A stretch of 64,000 nt of DNA from Stromatinia cepivora (Eukaryota > Ascomycota > Leotiomycetes > Helotiales > Sclerotiniaceae), in contig RCTD01000022.1 of NCBI GenBank assembly GCA_014898415.1, forward strand, positions 248,001-312,000. The letters are read 5' to 3'. How positions within the stretch are numbered: position 1 is the first letter of the stretch; each line of letters opens with the position of its first letter. This document shows, piece by piece, positions 25,135-35,397 of the stretch. The notes below the pieces were generated by a model. The model saw only the letters and a list, made by a program, of their open reading frames with translations, was not told where the DNA came from and did no database searches. The translations under genes were made by a program, and so were the position numbers.

Positions 25135-25984
25135 CTTCTCGATTCGATTTAATTAATCATATTATCAAAACAAATAAAACTATAGATAACTTACTAATAC
25201 TCAAAATACAAACTATTAAAAATTACAAATATATATTATTCCAAAATGATTTCTTATTCTACAATAATCATTTAATAATATCCAATATCAATAATCTTCG
25301 AATTTATTTGATTTATAAAATCTACAATTCTGTTTTTATTACTTATTCTGATATAAGCAAAATCTACCTTTTATTATTTTAACAATACTATTAATTTAAA
25401 ATATATAATATTATAATTAGATATATATATAATTGTTATATTTGCAAATATAATTCTGTTTTATATAATCATATCCCTAATCTATTATATCTTTTTCTGA
25501 TTCCTATTTGAATATAAGAATATATTATTATAAATTATTATAATTTTAATAAGAATAAATATAAATACAATAATATTTTAATCATTATTGATCGATTAAC
25601 AAAGTAAATTACCTTTATACCTTATTATAAATCAATCAATACTTAAACTCAAATACAATTATATTTCTATTATATATATCGATATTATAATCCCTCTAAA
25701 ACCATAATATCGGATCGCAATCTTTAATTTATATCACAATTTTGAAAAGAATTCAATTAAATCCTAAAAAACCGATCTCAAAATATCTATTATTTATTAT
25801 TCTCAAATCGATAATCAAATTGAGATCTATAATCAATATCTTTAACAACAATTAAGATTGTTTATTAATTATTATCAAAACAATTAATTAGAGTTTCTAT
25901 TTATAATGAATTATATATAATTTATTCTTCTATATAATTCTTTAAGAAAATTTATACTCTATAAAACTTTATACAAGTATATAT
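25135..25984 (+). pseudogene. Ty3/gypsy integrase relic (G1)
   Basis: The plus-strand trace runs in order through the gypsy integrase: YYW.KIYNIII.YI.NCYICK (zinc-binding HHCC end), PIP...., IIIDRLTK.ITFIPYY, then IISDRNLKFISQFWKEFN with the catalytic Asp, and LQQQLRLFINYYQNN. Gln and Trp codons are often TAA/TAG. Sequence ends where D1 begins. It starts directly after LTR A, so gag, protease and RT are missing. Confidence 0.8.
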
Positions 25985-26276
25985 TGTGAAAAAGGTAGGT
26001 CGAGATACATGCGTCGCGATAGCACGCTATAAGGGGAAATGGGAATTGGAATTGATCAGATTATATTGTAAAGGTTTCAAATAGTAAAACTAATAGATTT
26101 AGATAATGATTTGGGTTATATATAAATAGAGTACAAAAAGATTAATGAAAAGACGATTGATTTTTTCAAGGAGAGGGAAGCAGAGTTCTCTCTTATATCT
26201 AATTATAAAGAGTTATATGACTATATGATTATGAACTAGTTATGTATTAGACCTTGATATCCCAACTTTCTTATAA
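25985..26276 (+). repeat. D repeat, copy 1 (solo-LTR-like)
   Basis: 292 bp, TGTGAAAAAGGTAGG...CTTTCTTATA, matching D copy 2 at 27,586-27,876 along its full length. Ends are related (TGTGA...TCACA), with no other internal structure. The target duplication is not clear. Confidence 0.75.
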
Positions 26277-26285
26277 TATCAAAAT

Positions 26286-26567
26286 TGTGACGTACAAAAG
26301 CCGTAGTAGAGTTGAATAAACAGGGTCAATTATGTTCCTTAAAATTTATAACTGAAGAACTATAGTTCGTAAAGAGCGACTAAATATATATATACAAATA
26401 TTCATTTATAAACTATAGGACTATATATATATATTATTAAGATCATCATTTTATTATACTAAATCATATAAATTATAATATATATATATAAACGATCAAT
26501 TTATTGATTAATATAAAAGAAAAAAGATATTATATAATTAACCTTTTATAAATCATAATTTATAATA
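26286..26567 (+). repeat. LTR family A, complete but heavily RIP-mutated
   Basis: 282 bp, the same length as the intact solo copy at 17,249. The 5' third is easily aligned; the 3' end CACGATTCGTGACA has become CATAATTTATAATA. Flanks AAAAT and CTATT do not match. Confidence 0.8.
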
Positions 26568-26708
26568 CTATTCTCCCTTTCAAAAAAACTCGCTTTCAAA
26601 TATTTTACTCCTTTATTTTATCGTTATTTTATTAGAAATCAAATTTTGTAAAGATTTATAAATTCTAAATCAATTAAATTAATCATTTTGATTGATTTGA
26701 TCAATTTA

Positions 26709-28382
26709 CAGTACTAGTCAACTTATATTACCCCATAACCTAATTTCAGTCTTTTTATATATTCAATATCTACCTTTCAATTTAATTATAAAATTAACCA
26801 TTAATTATTATAATACAAAATTTGAATATATTGAAGTTCTATATTTATACTATTCCCCCCCCCCCAAAAAAATCTTTATTGTTTTATAATTAATTAATAT
26901 TTTGTATATCAGCCCTTTTCTATAATATAAGCTTCGATTTTGTTAGATATACTCGCCTCTAATTTATCGAATAATTCTTGATTTAATATATCCCAAACTA
27001 TTTGTAAATAGTTCTTTAATCTTTATTTAGTATATTCCAATTCGCTTTTATCGATTATAATATCAAAAAACATTTTATATAATTTCACTTTTAAAATTCA
27101 CCAAATATATTCAATAAAATTGAAATCAGAAGAATAAGGAGGCTAATCTTTCAATACTGGGATCTCCTTCTTTTGAAACCAATTCTGTATTTTGTAGATA
27201 TGATAAATAGAAGTATTATTCTGTATAAATTTATACTTTGGATTTAATCTTTCAAAAACAAGGTCTATTTTAATATCGAAGATTTCGAGATATGAATTAA
27301 TATTATATCTATATTTCTTATTTTCAAAATCTTTATTTATTATATATAGATTATTCTTTTTAAGATCCCAAAAATCTCTCTAAATTATAATCTTTATATT
27401 CTTATTTGTACTATATATTTGAATCATTCTAGATTCCCATTTTTGAACAGAAATACAAAAATACCATTCTCTTCTTTTACCCCGCCTTCATTTTATAAAG
27501 TATTTATTGCTTTATATAATTAATCCTTATTCCTTTATTATCAATCCTTTATATACTAAATATTATACAAATCATTTAAGTATATTGTGAAAGAGGTAGG
27601 TCGAGATACGTGCGTCCCGATAGCACGCTGCAAGGGGAAATAGGAATTGGAACTGATCAGATTACATTGTAAAGACTTCAAATAATAAAACTAATAGGTT
27701 TAAACAATGGTTTGGATTGTATATAAAAGGGGTACAAAAAGACTAATGGAAAACGATTGATTTCTTTTAAGGAAAAGGGAGCAGAGCCCTCTTTTATATC
27801 TAACTACGAAGAGTCATATGACTATATGACTACGAACTAGCTACGTGTTAGGCCTTGATATCCCGACTTTCTCACAATATATACCTGGATAAGTTCCGAT
27901 CGCTTTTTATATTTCCAATTAATGATTCTATAAACCTTCAAAATCTTCTTAATAATAAAGATACTATATTTAAGATCTACAATTGCTTTTGTTTATATAT
28001 AAATTGATTTTGAATATAATCGAATATATCGAATTAATATATATTTTTTTCTTTCTGTATAAGATCTAATTCGAAAAGTATAAGATAGATTCATTCTTTC
28101 ATTGTATAATATATCTTGCTATAAAGTATAACGAATAATTCGCGTTTCGAAATTGAGATCAATTGCGATACAATAAGAATTAGAATTATTAAAAATCTTA
28201 TTAATAATTTTGCTATATAAATATAAAGTAAGATATTTAAAAACTAATTTTTTTTCAATATTTGAGATTCTGGAGATATATTATAATACTATTGATGAAT
28301 AAATAATAAAGAGAGTTGAAATTCAATTCACGAAATTTACGCGTTTTTAAGGTTTTGGGGTAATATAAGTGCACGGTTACTA
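26709..28382 (-). mobile_element. Tc1/mariner DNA transposon, RIP-dead, with nested D repeat
   Basis: Inverted ends: CAGTACTAGTCAACTTATAT at the left; the reverse of the right end shares ACTTATATTACCCC and CAGTA-like termini. TA is on both sides (26,707-26,708 and 28,383-28,384). The minus strand encodes a broken transposase. Its N-terminal half (28,270-27,885) includes ILKVY.IINWK.KKR.EL. The DDE part (27,560-26,930) reads FIQNNTSIYH (second Asp region) and P.YSSDFNFIEYIW, the hallmark P.YSPDLNPIE.W block. The D repeat 27,586-27,876 splits the two halves. Size without D is about 1.38 kb. Confidence 0.85.
27586..27876 (+). repeat. D repeat, copy 2, inserted in the mariner transposase
   Basis: 291 bp, TGTGAAAGAGGTAGG...CCCGACTTTCTCACA. 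Less mutated than copy 1. It interrupts the mariner frame exactly. The flanks are TA repeats, so the duplicated target cannot be defined (ATAT is possible). Confidence 0.8.
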
Positions 28383-28721
28383 TATTAGAAATTGATCAAA
28401 TTGACCAAATTAATTAATCAAATTGATCAAAATAACGAATGAATTGATCAAATTGATTAAATCGTTTATCAATTGAATAAATCAATATTGATTTATATTC
28501 TTTTTGATTTGAGGAACTTTTAAAAGGAAAAAGTTTCAATAGAAAAAGGGAAGGGATTGAATTATAATATAATAATAATAGATGATTAATATAATCAATT
28601 CCGAAATCGATCAGATTAATCGATCAATTTGATCAATTTGAACGAAATTGATAGAAATGATATCATATTTCGTTTTTATTATATTCAAGCTTCCCTTTTA
28701 TATGATTTCTGAAATAATAAT

Positions 28722-28912
28722 TGTCGGAATATGAATCACGTGCATGGTAAGGATGGTAAGGATCACGTGAGCACTAGTGCTTCGGTATACACCATTATAT
28801 AGATCTTTACCCTTTATAGATTCTAGCTCTCTAGGCAAATCAAAACGTATTAACAAAGAGTTCTATACGTTCGTTGATAAGCTTCACTTCCCTGTGTACA
28901 GTTGTCCCGACA
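28722..28912 (+). repeat. solo LTR, family C, copy 1
   Basis: 191 bp, TGTCGGAATATG...GTTGTCCCGACA, with a perfect target duplication ATAAT (28,717-28,721 and 28,913-28,917). It carries two CACGTG sites, a 9-bp GGTAAGGAT unit present twice, and a TATATAG box. Mostly free of RIP. Confidence 0.88.
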
Positions 28913-28917
28913 ATAAT

Positions 28918-29390
28918 AGATATAAATTTTTTTAAATATATTACCTTTATATTATTTAGATAATAATAATTTATCTATTATATAAAATACGGGCCCTATA
29001 TATATACGATCAAATTTCTTCGAATTTGTATAGATTTTCGATCCTTTTATGATCGTATATATATATATACCACTATAAAATCATAACATTTAATCTATTA
29101 AATTAAAAAACATTTTTCTTTTCCTTGATTTCATGAATGAATTGTTATTTATATAATTATAATTATTCTTTTCATTTTTGTAAAATTTTATCCAATCAAA
29201 TAATCGATTAAAAAGACCAAACAATATTAAATTGATCAAATGAAAATCATACAAAAAATATAGAAATATTTTAAAATCGAAAGTAGAATATCAAATAAGA
29301 TCGATATCGTTATTAGACTACAAAACTCTATATAATAAGGTTTTTCGTATTTTTATTATTATTAGAATCTTCTCTATTTTCCATTCCAAA
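28918..29390. other. AT-only sequence, nothing recognised
   Basis: Contains a long inverted repeat around ATATATACGATC...GATCGTATATAT (28,995-29,070). No element end or coding trace could be assigned. Confidence 0.4.
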
Positions 29391-30408
29391 TCATTAATTA
29401 TATTAATAAATAAAAATAATTCGAATATTTGACCAAAAAAAGGATCGTTGTATATCTTATATAATCAATCTAAAAAAGAAATAGAATGAATTTTCATTAT
29501 AATCAGAAATTTAAACTTAAAAAAACTTTCAAAACGATCAATAATCTTGAATCTTCTTTGAATCAGAAAATCCAGTTTCTTTAATAATCTTTAAATAAAA
29601 TAACTCTTTATATTAAATCATATATAATCTCCGATATCGAAATCAACTTTATATTAATAAACATTTATAAATTTCGATATCTTGATTTAAATATACAATA
29701 GGTTTTCTTTTGTTTATATAAAAATTAATCTATTATATTCTATATATATATATATATCATATATATTCATATCATCTATTAGCTTATTAATATCTTTCTT
29801 TCATTCTTATATATATTTCGATATATATCTATATAAGATTTTATAAAGTATAAACCCTCCTAAAGAGTTATATAGAAGGATAAATTGTATATAATCTATT
29901 ATAAATAAGAATTCTGATTAATTGTTTTAATAATAATTAACAAACAATTTCAATTATTATTGAAGATATTGATTATAGATTTTAATTTGATTATCAATTT
30001 GAAAATAATAAACAATAAATATTTTGAAATCGGTTTCTAGGATTTAATTGAATTCTTTTCAGAATTATGATATGAATTGAAGGTTACAATCCGATATTAT
30101 AATTTCAAAGGAATTATAATATTGATATATATAATAGAGATATAATTGTATTTGAATTCGAGTATTAATTAATTTATAATAAAATATAGAGATAGTTTAC
30201 TTTATCAATTAATTAATAATGATTAAGATATTATTATATCTATATTTATCTTTATTAAAATTATAATAATTTATAATAATATATTACTATATTCGAATAA
30301 AAATTAGAAATGGATATAATAAATCAGGGATACAATTATATAAAATAGAATTGCATTTGTAGATATAATAATTATATATATATTTGATTATAGTATTATA
30401 TATATATT
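29390..30408 (-). pseudogene. Ty3/gypsy integrase and C-terminal relic (G2), reverse orientation
   Basis: The minus strand from 30,408 to about 29,835 aligns with G1 (25,400-25,984) as an inverted copy. It then continues beyond the point where G1 is cut by D1. The continuation reads DFDIGDYI.FNIKSY, LLKKLDFL...FKIIDRF and MKIHSISFLDYIR. This matches the GDxVWL...GPFxI...MxIHxVFHVxxL linker after gypsy integrases. Stops replace Trp and Gln codons. Confidence 0.7.
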
Positions 30409-30649
30409 TATCACGGGATAGTATGACTACAGAGCACTTTCAGGGATCGGGGAATAGGTGGTACACGTGATTGATAGAGTAAAAGAATTGAATGACTTGC
30501 CCTTGATTATATGAATCAAGAGCTGTATATATAGAACAAATGAGTGGTTATCTAGCCGATATGTACCTTAATTAGGCTAGATCTTTGTTTATTAGTATAT
30601 CAGGATCACCTTATCAATCGGTAGATTGGTAAGGGCTAGAAGATCCTTC
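30409..30649 (-). repeat. copia-type LTR B, reverse, truncated
   Basis: 241 bp matching the reverse complement of LTR B from its end (TATCACGGGATAG) to about 240 bp in. It keeps CACGTG at 30,464-30,469, which the 24,583 copy has lost. It ends abruptly at LTR C copy 2. Confidence 0.8.
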
Positions 30650-30879
30650 TGTCGGGACAACTGTATACGGGGAAGTGAAGCTTATTAACGAATGTATAGA
30701 ACTCTTTGTTAATACGTTTTGATTTGCTTAGAGAGTTAGAATCTATAAAGGGTAAAGATCTATATAATGATACATGTCGAGGTACTAGTGCGAGCACTAA
30801 TGCTCACGTGATCCTTACCATCCTTACCATCCTTACCATCCTTACCATCCTTACCATGCACGTGATTCATATTCCGACA
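30650..30879 (-). repeat. LTR family C, copy 2, reverse
   Basis: 230 bp, the reverse complement of copy 1 with an expanded 9-bp array: ATCCTTACC is present five times at about 30,810-30,855, against two in copy 1. CACGTG is at 30,805-30,810 and 30,859-30,864. Flanks CCTTC and CTAAT do not match. Confidence 0.85.
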
Positions 30880-31075
30880 CTAATATACTAATAAACAAAG
30901 ATTTAATTTAATCAAGATATTTATCGATTAAATAATCATTTATTTATTCTATATATACAGCCTTCGATCTATATAATCAAAAGCAAATCATTTAATTCTA
31001 TTCACTTTATCAATCACATATACCATCTATTTCCTGATCCCTGAAAGTGCTCTGTAATCATACTATCCCGTGATA
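30880..31075 (+). repeat. copia-type LTR B, forward, 3' part
   Basis: 196 bp matching the right two-thirds of LTR B and ending CCCGTGATA. With 30,409-30,649 it forms an inverted pair around LTR C copy 2. Confidence 0.8.
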
Positions 31076-31734
31076 AAAATGATATTCAAAGAATAACTTT
31101 TTAAGAAAACTATTAAATAGAAAAACTATATTTTAAATAGTAATATAGAAAAAGAACAAAAGGAATTTGAAATCTTTTTAAAGAGAAAAAGTTTATTTCG
31201 AAAGAAATCATTTGTTTAATACAAAACGATTATAAATATTTTATTTAAAATAAAATTTGAAAAAATCTAAATTCTATTTTTCTTGATGGAATAATTCATT
31301 GTAGTTTGAATAATTAGACAATAGATTTGGGAAATAATCAATTGGACCTTGAATTAACTACAAATTGTGGAAGTTGGGAAAGTGTTTCATGAATCCGTGC
31401 ACCAACTTGTTGGTGCGTGCAGCAACAGTTATTGCAAGGGAGGACCACACCGCACTTATCCATGGATGCTTGCATACACAACGTACTTTTATTGATTTCA
31501 TTGTTGTCCTTCATTCGGCCTGGCTTGCTGCGCCGCTGTAGAGATTGTTACTTCCTGTATATTCTTCACTACGCACCCGAGCCAACCATTTCGCTCTCGG
31601 CAAAGACGATGGCCCTTGGAGAACTTGTTTCTTGGATGTGACAGGATTTATATTTCTAACATAGATATTCCTGATCTTCCCTAGAATTTCAATACTCTGC
31701 TTACATCATTCCAAACGGGAAATAAAGCTTGACC

Positions 31735-33439
31735 ATGGAGTCGTCTGATAATGCTATTACCAAGCCAAATACTACTCGTCTAACGCTTATTATAGTCGGC
31801 ATTTGTCTGGCAGTTTTTCTCACAAGCATGGTAACAAAAGAAATTTCAAGCAGCCTCTTGCACAGTTGAAGTTTGGGAGTTAACTCTTCGCTTTTAATAC
31901 AGGATCAAACCATCTTAGCTACGGCAATCCCTGTCATCAGCGTCGAGTTTGACACATCACAAGACAAATGCCTATCTTCTTACTTTGAGCGCCTTTCAAC
32001 TGCTCTACGGTAAGCTTTACAGTCATTTTCCCATCAAAAATGTTTACTTTATTGCGATTGTCATCTTCGAGATTGGATCTCTTATCTGTACAACAGCACA
32101 CACTTCAATAGCCCTGATCGTTGGCCGAGCGATCGCTGGACTGGGTGCTGCTGGCGTTTTTTCAGGAAGTGTGTTGATTACTACGAAAGTAATCCCGCTG
32201 GCCCAGCGTGCCGCTTACTTGGGTGTCATGTCCGCTGCACTTGGATTGGCAGCTATTTTTGGACCGTTCCTAGGAGCCGCTATACTGCAATCAACTATAT
32301 GGAGATGGTGTTTCGGCATTAATCTGCCGTTAGGAGCAGTAACGGTAATTTCGTGTGGCATCCTTGTACACACACCATCAGACCCAAGCGCACAATCTCT
32401 TAGTCTCGTGCAAAAAGCTCTGCAGCTCGACATTCCTGGAACGGTTTCTATGGTTGGATCTTTGATATGTCTCCTCATGGCTTTACAATGGAGTGGCGCT
32501 ACCTATCCTTGAAGTAACGGTCGGATTATCGCTCTCTTTATCATATCCGGTATTCCCGCTATCACTTTTATAGCTACCCAAACGACCGAAATTGCCGGAA
32601 AGGCTCGCAAAATTTCAAGCAGCTTAGCACACAGTCGTGATATCTGGCTAGCCGACAGCTATGCTATGTGCATAACTGGAAGTATCTATGTTGTCATTTT
32701 ATTTCTACCTGTATAGTTCCAAGATATTCGTGGCCGCTCACCTCTTTCTTCAGGTGAATTGTTGACTCCATTGATTGCCGGTTACGTTGTGGCTTCAATC
32801 TTGGCTGGAGGTATTACCAGCGACTTCAAGTATTACAACCCGGCCATGGTCATTGGGACTGCACTCTAAATTGCTGGGGCTGCTTTACTCACTACTATCA
32901 ACCTACGTTCTTCTACGGCAAGAGTCGTCGGTTATCAACTTGTGTACGGTTTTGGCGTTGGATTTGGATTTGGTCAGCCAAGTTATATCGTGCAAACAAT
33001 GTTACCAGCAGAAGACGTTCCCATCGACGTGACATTTATAACTCTTGTCCAAAATCTCAGCGCCTCGGTTTTTGTGGCAGTAGCACAAAGCATTTTCCAA
33101 GGGGAGATGCACAAGCGTCTCGAACCGCTTCTGCCGCAATCTTCCAACTCGTCGTCTCTCTTGCTGTCTGCCTTACCCACGATACTGTCATCGATGCCGC
33201 CAGAGACCCAAGCAACAGGGAAGAGCGCCATTAGTGATTCCATAATCCGGACATTTTATGTGTCGCTGGCGCTAAGTTGTGTATCTGTTGCTGGCGCTCT
33301 GGCTATCAAGTGGGTCCCTATGCAAGACCCTGCCAGACAAGATCTTGTCAAGCAAGATACAACTTCTCCTAGAGAGAATACGCAGGACCAAAATAGAAGA
33401 GAAAATGAAAAACAAGATGAGAACATTGCTGCAGCTTAG
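31735..33439 (+). pseudogene. MFS multidrug transporter (DHA2 / 14-TMS type), broken
   Basis: Exon 1 (31,735-31,830) encodes MESSDNAITKP and the first membrane span. A GTAACA intron follows to AG at 31,902, then DQTILATAIPVIS, the signature of the DHA2 family. The rest reads to 33,439 in one frame: YLLTLSAFQLLYGK, GRAIAGLGAAGVFSG, GPFLGAAI...WRWCFGINLPLG, GVGFGFGQPSYIVQ. Lesions are a frameshift with apparent loss of the usual IGWYGSA at about 31,955-31,970, then TGA at 32,510 (Trp expected), TAG at 32,714 (Trp in LPVWFQ) and TAA at 32,867 (Gln expected). The last two are TpG-to-TpA and CpA-to-TpA changes, as RIP makes. The gene stands next to the AT block. It would have been an efflux pump for toxins or fungicides. 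Confidence 0.85.
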
Positions 33440-33824
33440 CATTGTCAGGCACTGGCGACAATATCAACGGTTACAAGTTTTTCGTGCAACATCTTTATTC
33501 GACAAGATCCAAGGGCATATTAGATAGAAATGTATTGTCATTTCAATCTATCGCAAAGATGTTGGGAGACGGTTGAGGGGCAATATTCTGTAATGATACT
33601 AGCATTTTAGTACTAAAATAGATGTATGCTTGATCATTGTATACACACTCCATCCTATGTCACGTCCGGCTCCAACAATGTCATATACGCCAAATTAAAG
33701 GTGATGAAATTCATGTCCTGACGCCAGCCCTTTCAGAAATTTTCCACATTCGCCCTTCCATTTCCATATCCTTCAAGTCATAACCAGACAATTCGTGAAA
33801 TTATATGTATTTCATTCACTTCCC
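33440..33824. other. intergenic between two 3' ends
   Basis: Sequence downstream of the MFS relic and of the minus-strand secreted protein. Nothing recognised. Confidence 0.5.
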
Positions 33825-34631
33825 TCAATCAACCCTCCAAATCAAAAATCGCATCCGTCCTCCCTCCTTAGGAAAATTCAACGTTCCCTCCACCAACCCA
33901 CTTCCCCTAAGCCCCTCCACCGCTTCTGTAAAACACCTTCTCATCTCCACAGAGGGACTTGACTGCGGTACCGACAAAATGGGGGAGCGAATCTCATGAT
34001 TACTGATATGACCCCACGATTTATCGAAATCGTCTTGTTCATCCACTTTGGATTTAGAAGGTCGAGAACAGCGATGAGGTTTTGATTTCGGTTTTGATTC
34101 TTGCGGTTTTGGGAGAGAGGTTGAAGGGGGTGGGGAGGAGGATTTGCTACTGGATGTGTAGACGAGACCGAGAAAGATTCCTTGGAGAGAAGCATCACCG
34201 GTTTCTTCGGAGAGGGAAAGAGTTGAGATTATGGGAACTGTGGACCCTGAAGCTGGAAGATTGGAGTTGAAGAACGAGTGGGAGAGGAGGACGTTCGGGA
34301 GATGATAGTGGAGAGATGAGGGAATAGTGGATGTGAAGGAAACGGGTGGCATTGGAAGCGATGGCGTAAAAGTGCAAGATTGAGGCGAGGGATTTGGACG
34401 AGACAAAGAGGGGTCAGTTATAGGTCGCTGAAATGAGCCTGCAAGAAATTGTTAGCTTTTAGTCATATTTTCGAGGTGATCTAAATGGGAAGAAGTCTCC
34501 TCGAAATATCAATTGCAGAAAAGTTGGAATGAATAAGAAACCTAGAATTACTCACGATCACTCTTCTCAACAGCCCTCGCAGACACAACCGCGCCCAATG
34601 CCACCGTCAGCAATAAATTAGAAACAAACAT
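33825..34631 (-). CDS. secreted protein of unknown function, 229 aa
   Basis: Two exons, 34,631-34,556 and 34,438-33,825, joined by a 117-bp intron (GTGAGT...TTGCAG) with matching phase. Exon 1 encodes MFVSNLLLTVALGAVVSARA, a clear signal peptide with an SARA cleavage end. The mature protein starts with a Ser/Pro/Thr-rich stretch, has a Ser/Pro/Lys linker around 120-150 and ends in a more structured, charged part (MRRCFTEAVEGL, GRMRFLIWRV). Cysteines are few. I recognise no family. Its position a few kb from the transposon block makes an accessory or pathogenicity-related role possible, but that is inference. Confidence 0.7.
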
Positions 34632-35397
34632 TTTACTTTGGATATTTTTCCTTTTGAAATAAGATCTCTTAAATTTCAAATTTTTTTATTTTAAAAAATA
34701 TTACACCTCAATAGAATCGAAAATTTGTAGGAATCTTCCAGCTTAAACGCCAAGCGAGGAGCTGTAAAGCTCGATGCTTTACAAGTGCCAAGCAGAGCGC
34801 TATCCCCATATCTTTCAGACTCACATAGCTCAATTGAGTAGATGGACAAAACAACCGCAAGAAAATAGTATCAAAACGTCATCACAAGATTAGTGTTATT
34901 GGGTACATGAGTTTGTTACATGGTTTGTGTCAAGGGGCTTCAGGGGTCGTTGGTTTTTAGTTATCGAGCATGCATATGCGAAGCGAGAATTTATCCATAG
35001 GAAATCGTGCTAATCCACTTGGAAAATTTGAACTAAACTTGCATAAGCTTAAAAGGAGATCTTGTGGATAGTAACGATTTATTAAGAAGGAAACCAAGAG
35101 TTGGCAGGTTTGGGGAGGAAGTACCGATAGGCATGCCAAGAGATGAGAGAGAGGGTTGATACCGTGACAGGATAAGTGGAGAAACGATGTTTGGGCCAAT
35201 TTCTTGGAGGTTTAAAGAGGCGAAGAGAACAGACGCACGCTATCACGCATTTAACGGATCATACCTACATGCGGCGTCGTCTCGAGTTCCTCAAACGTCT
35301 CAAGTATCAATAACAAGAAATTGAACACGACGCGAATAGGCTAAGAGGTACGCCTGCTATCGACGACATGAGTGGTTTTGATAACGCGATAAGTAAT
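34632..35397. other. intergenic
   Basis: Promoter of the secreted protein on the left and 3' region of the proline gene on the right. The 80-codon minus frame at 34,957-35,199 has no coding support. Confidence 0.5.

Larger units (their letters stand above)
11515..31370. mobile_element. AT-rich block of nested, RIP-mutated transposons
   Basis: Base composition changes sharply at both ends. Inside, every recognisable coding trace belongs to a transposable element and is broken by TAA/TAG codons at positions where relatives have Gln or Trp. CpA has largely become TpA, and LTR ends TGTCAC...GTGACA appear as TATCAC...GTGATA. That is the signature of repeat-induced point mutation. Elements are listed separately. 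No host gene was found in the block. Confidence 0.93.

Noticed and set aside
27581..27881. 5-bp target duplication for D copy 2
   Set aside because: Flanks are TA repeats; left TATAT and right ATATA are not the same in register, so no duplication is claimed.
30810..30855. CRISPR-like or tandem array
   Set aside because: It is a head-to-tail 9-bp minisatellite without spacers, inside an LTR.
11515..31370. Mitochondrial DNA insertion or native mitochondrial sequence
   Set aside because: AT-rich, but every readable trace is a transposon gene with RIP-type stops. No mitochondrial gene, tRNA or rRNA is seen.
11515..31370. Centromere
   Set aside because: RIP-degraded AT blocks form centromeres in some ascomycetes, but sequence alone cannot show CenH3 and many non-centromeric blocks look the same. 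Not called.
31841..32634. Similar 26-bp strings in the MFS intron and coding region (AAATTTCAAGCAGC...CACAGT)
   Set aside because: A short partial match with no repeat structure around it; probably chance.
34747..34805. tRNA-like GC-rich segment
   Set aside because: Contains short inverted repeats but does not fold into a cloverleaf by eye and lacks A- and B-box consensus.
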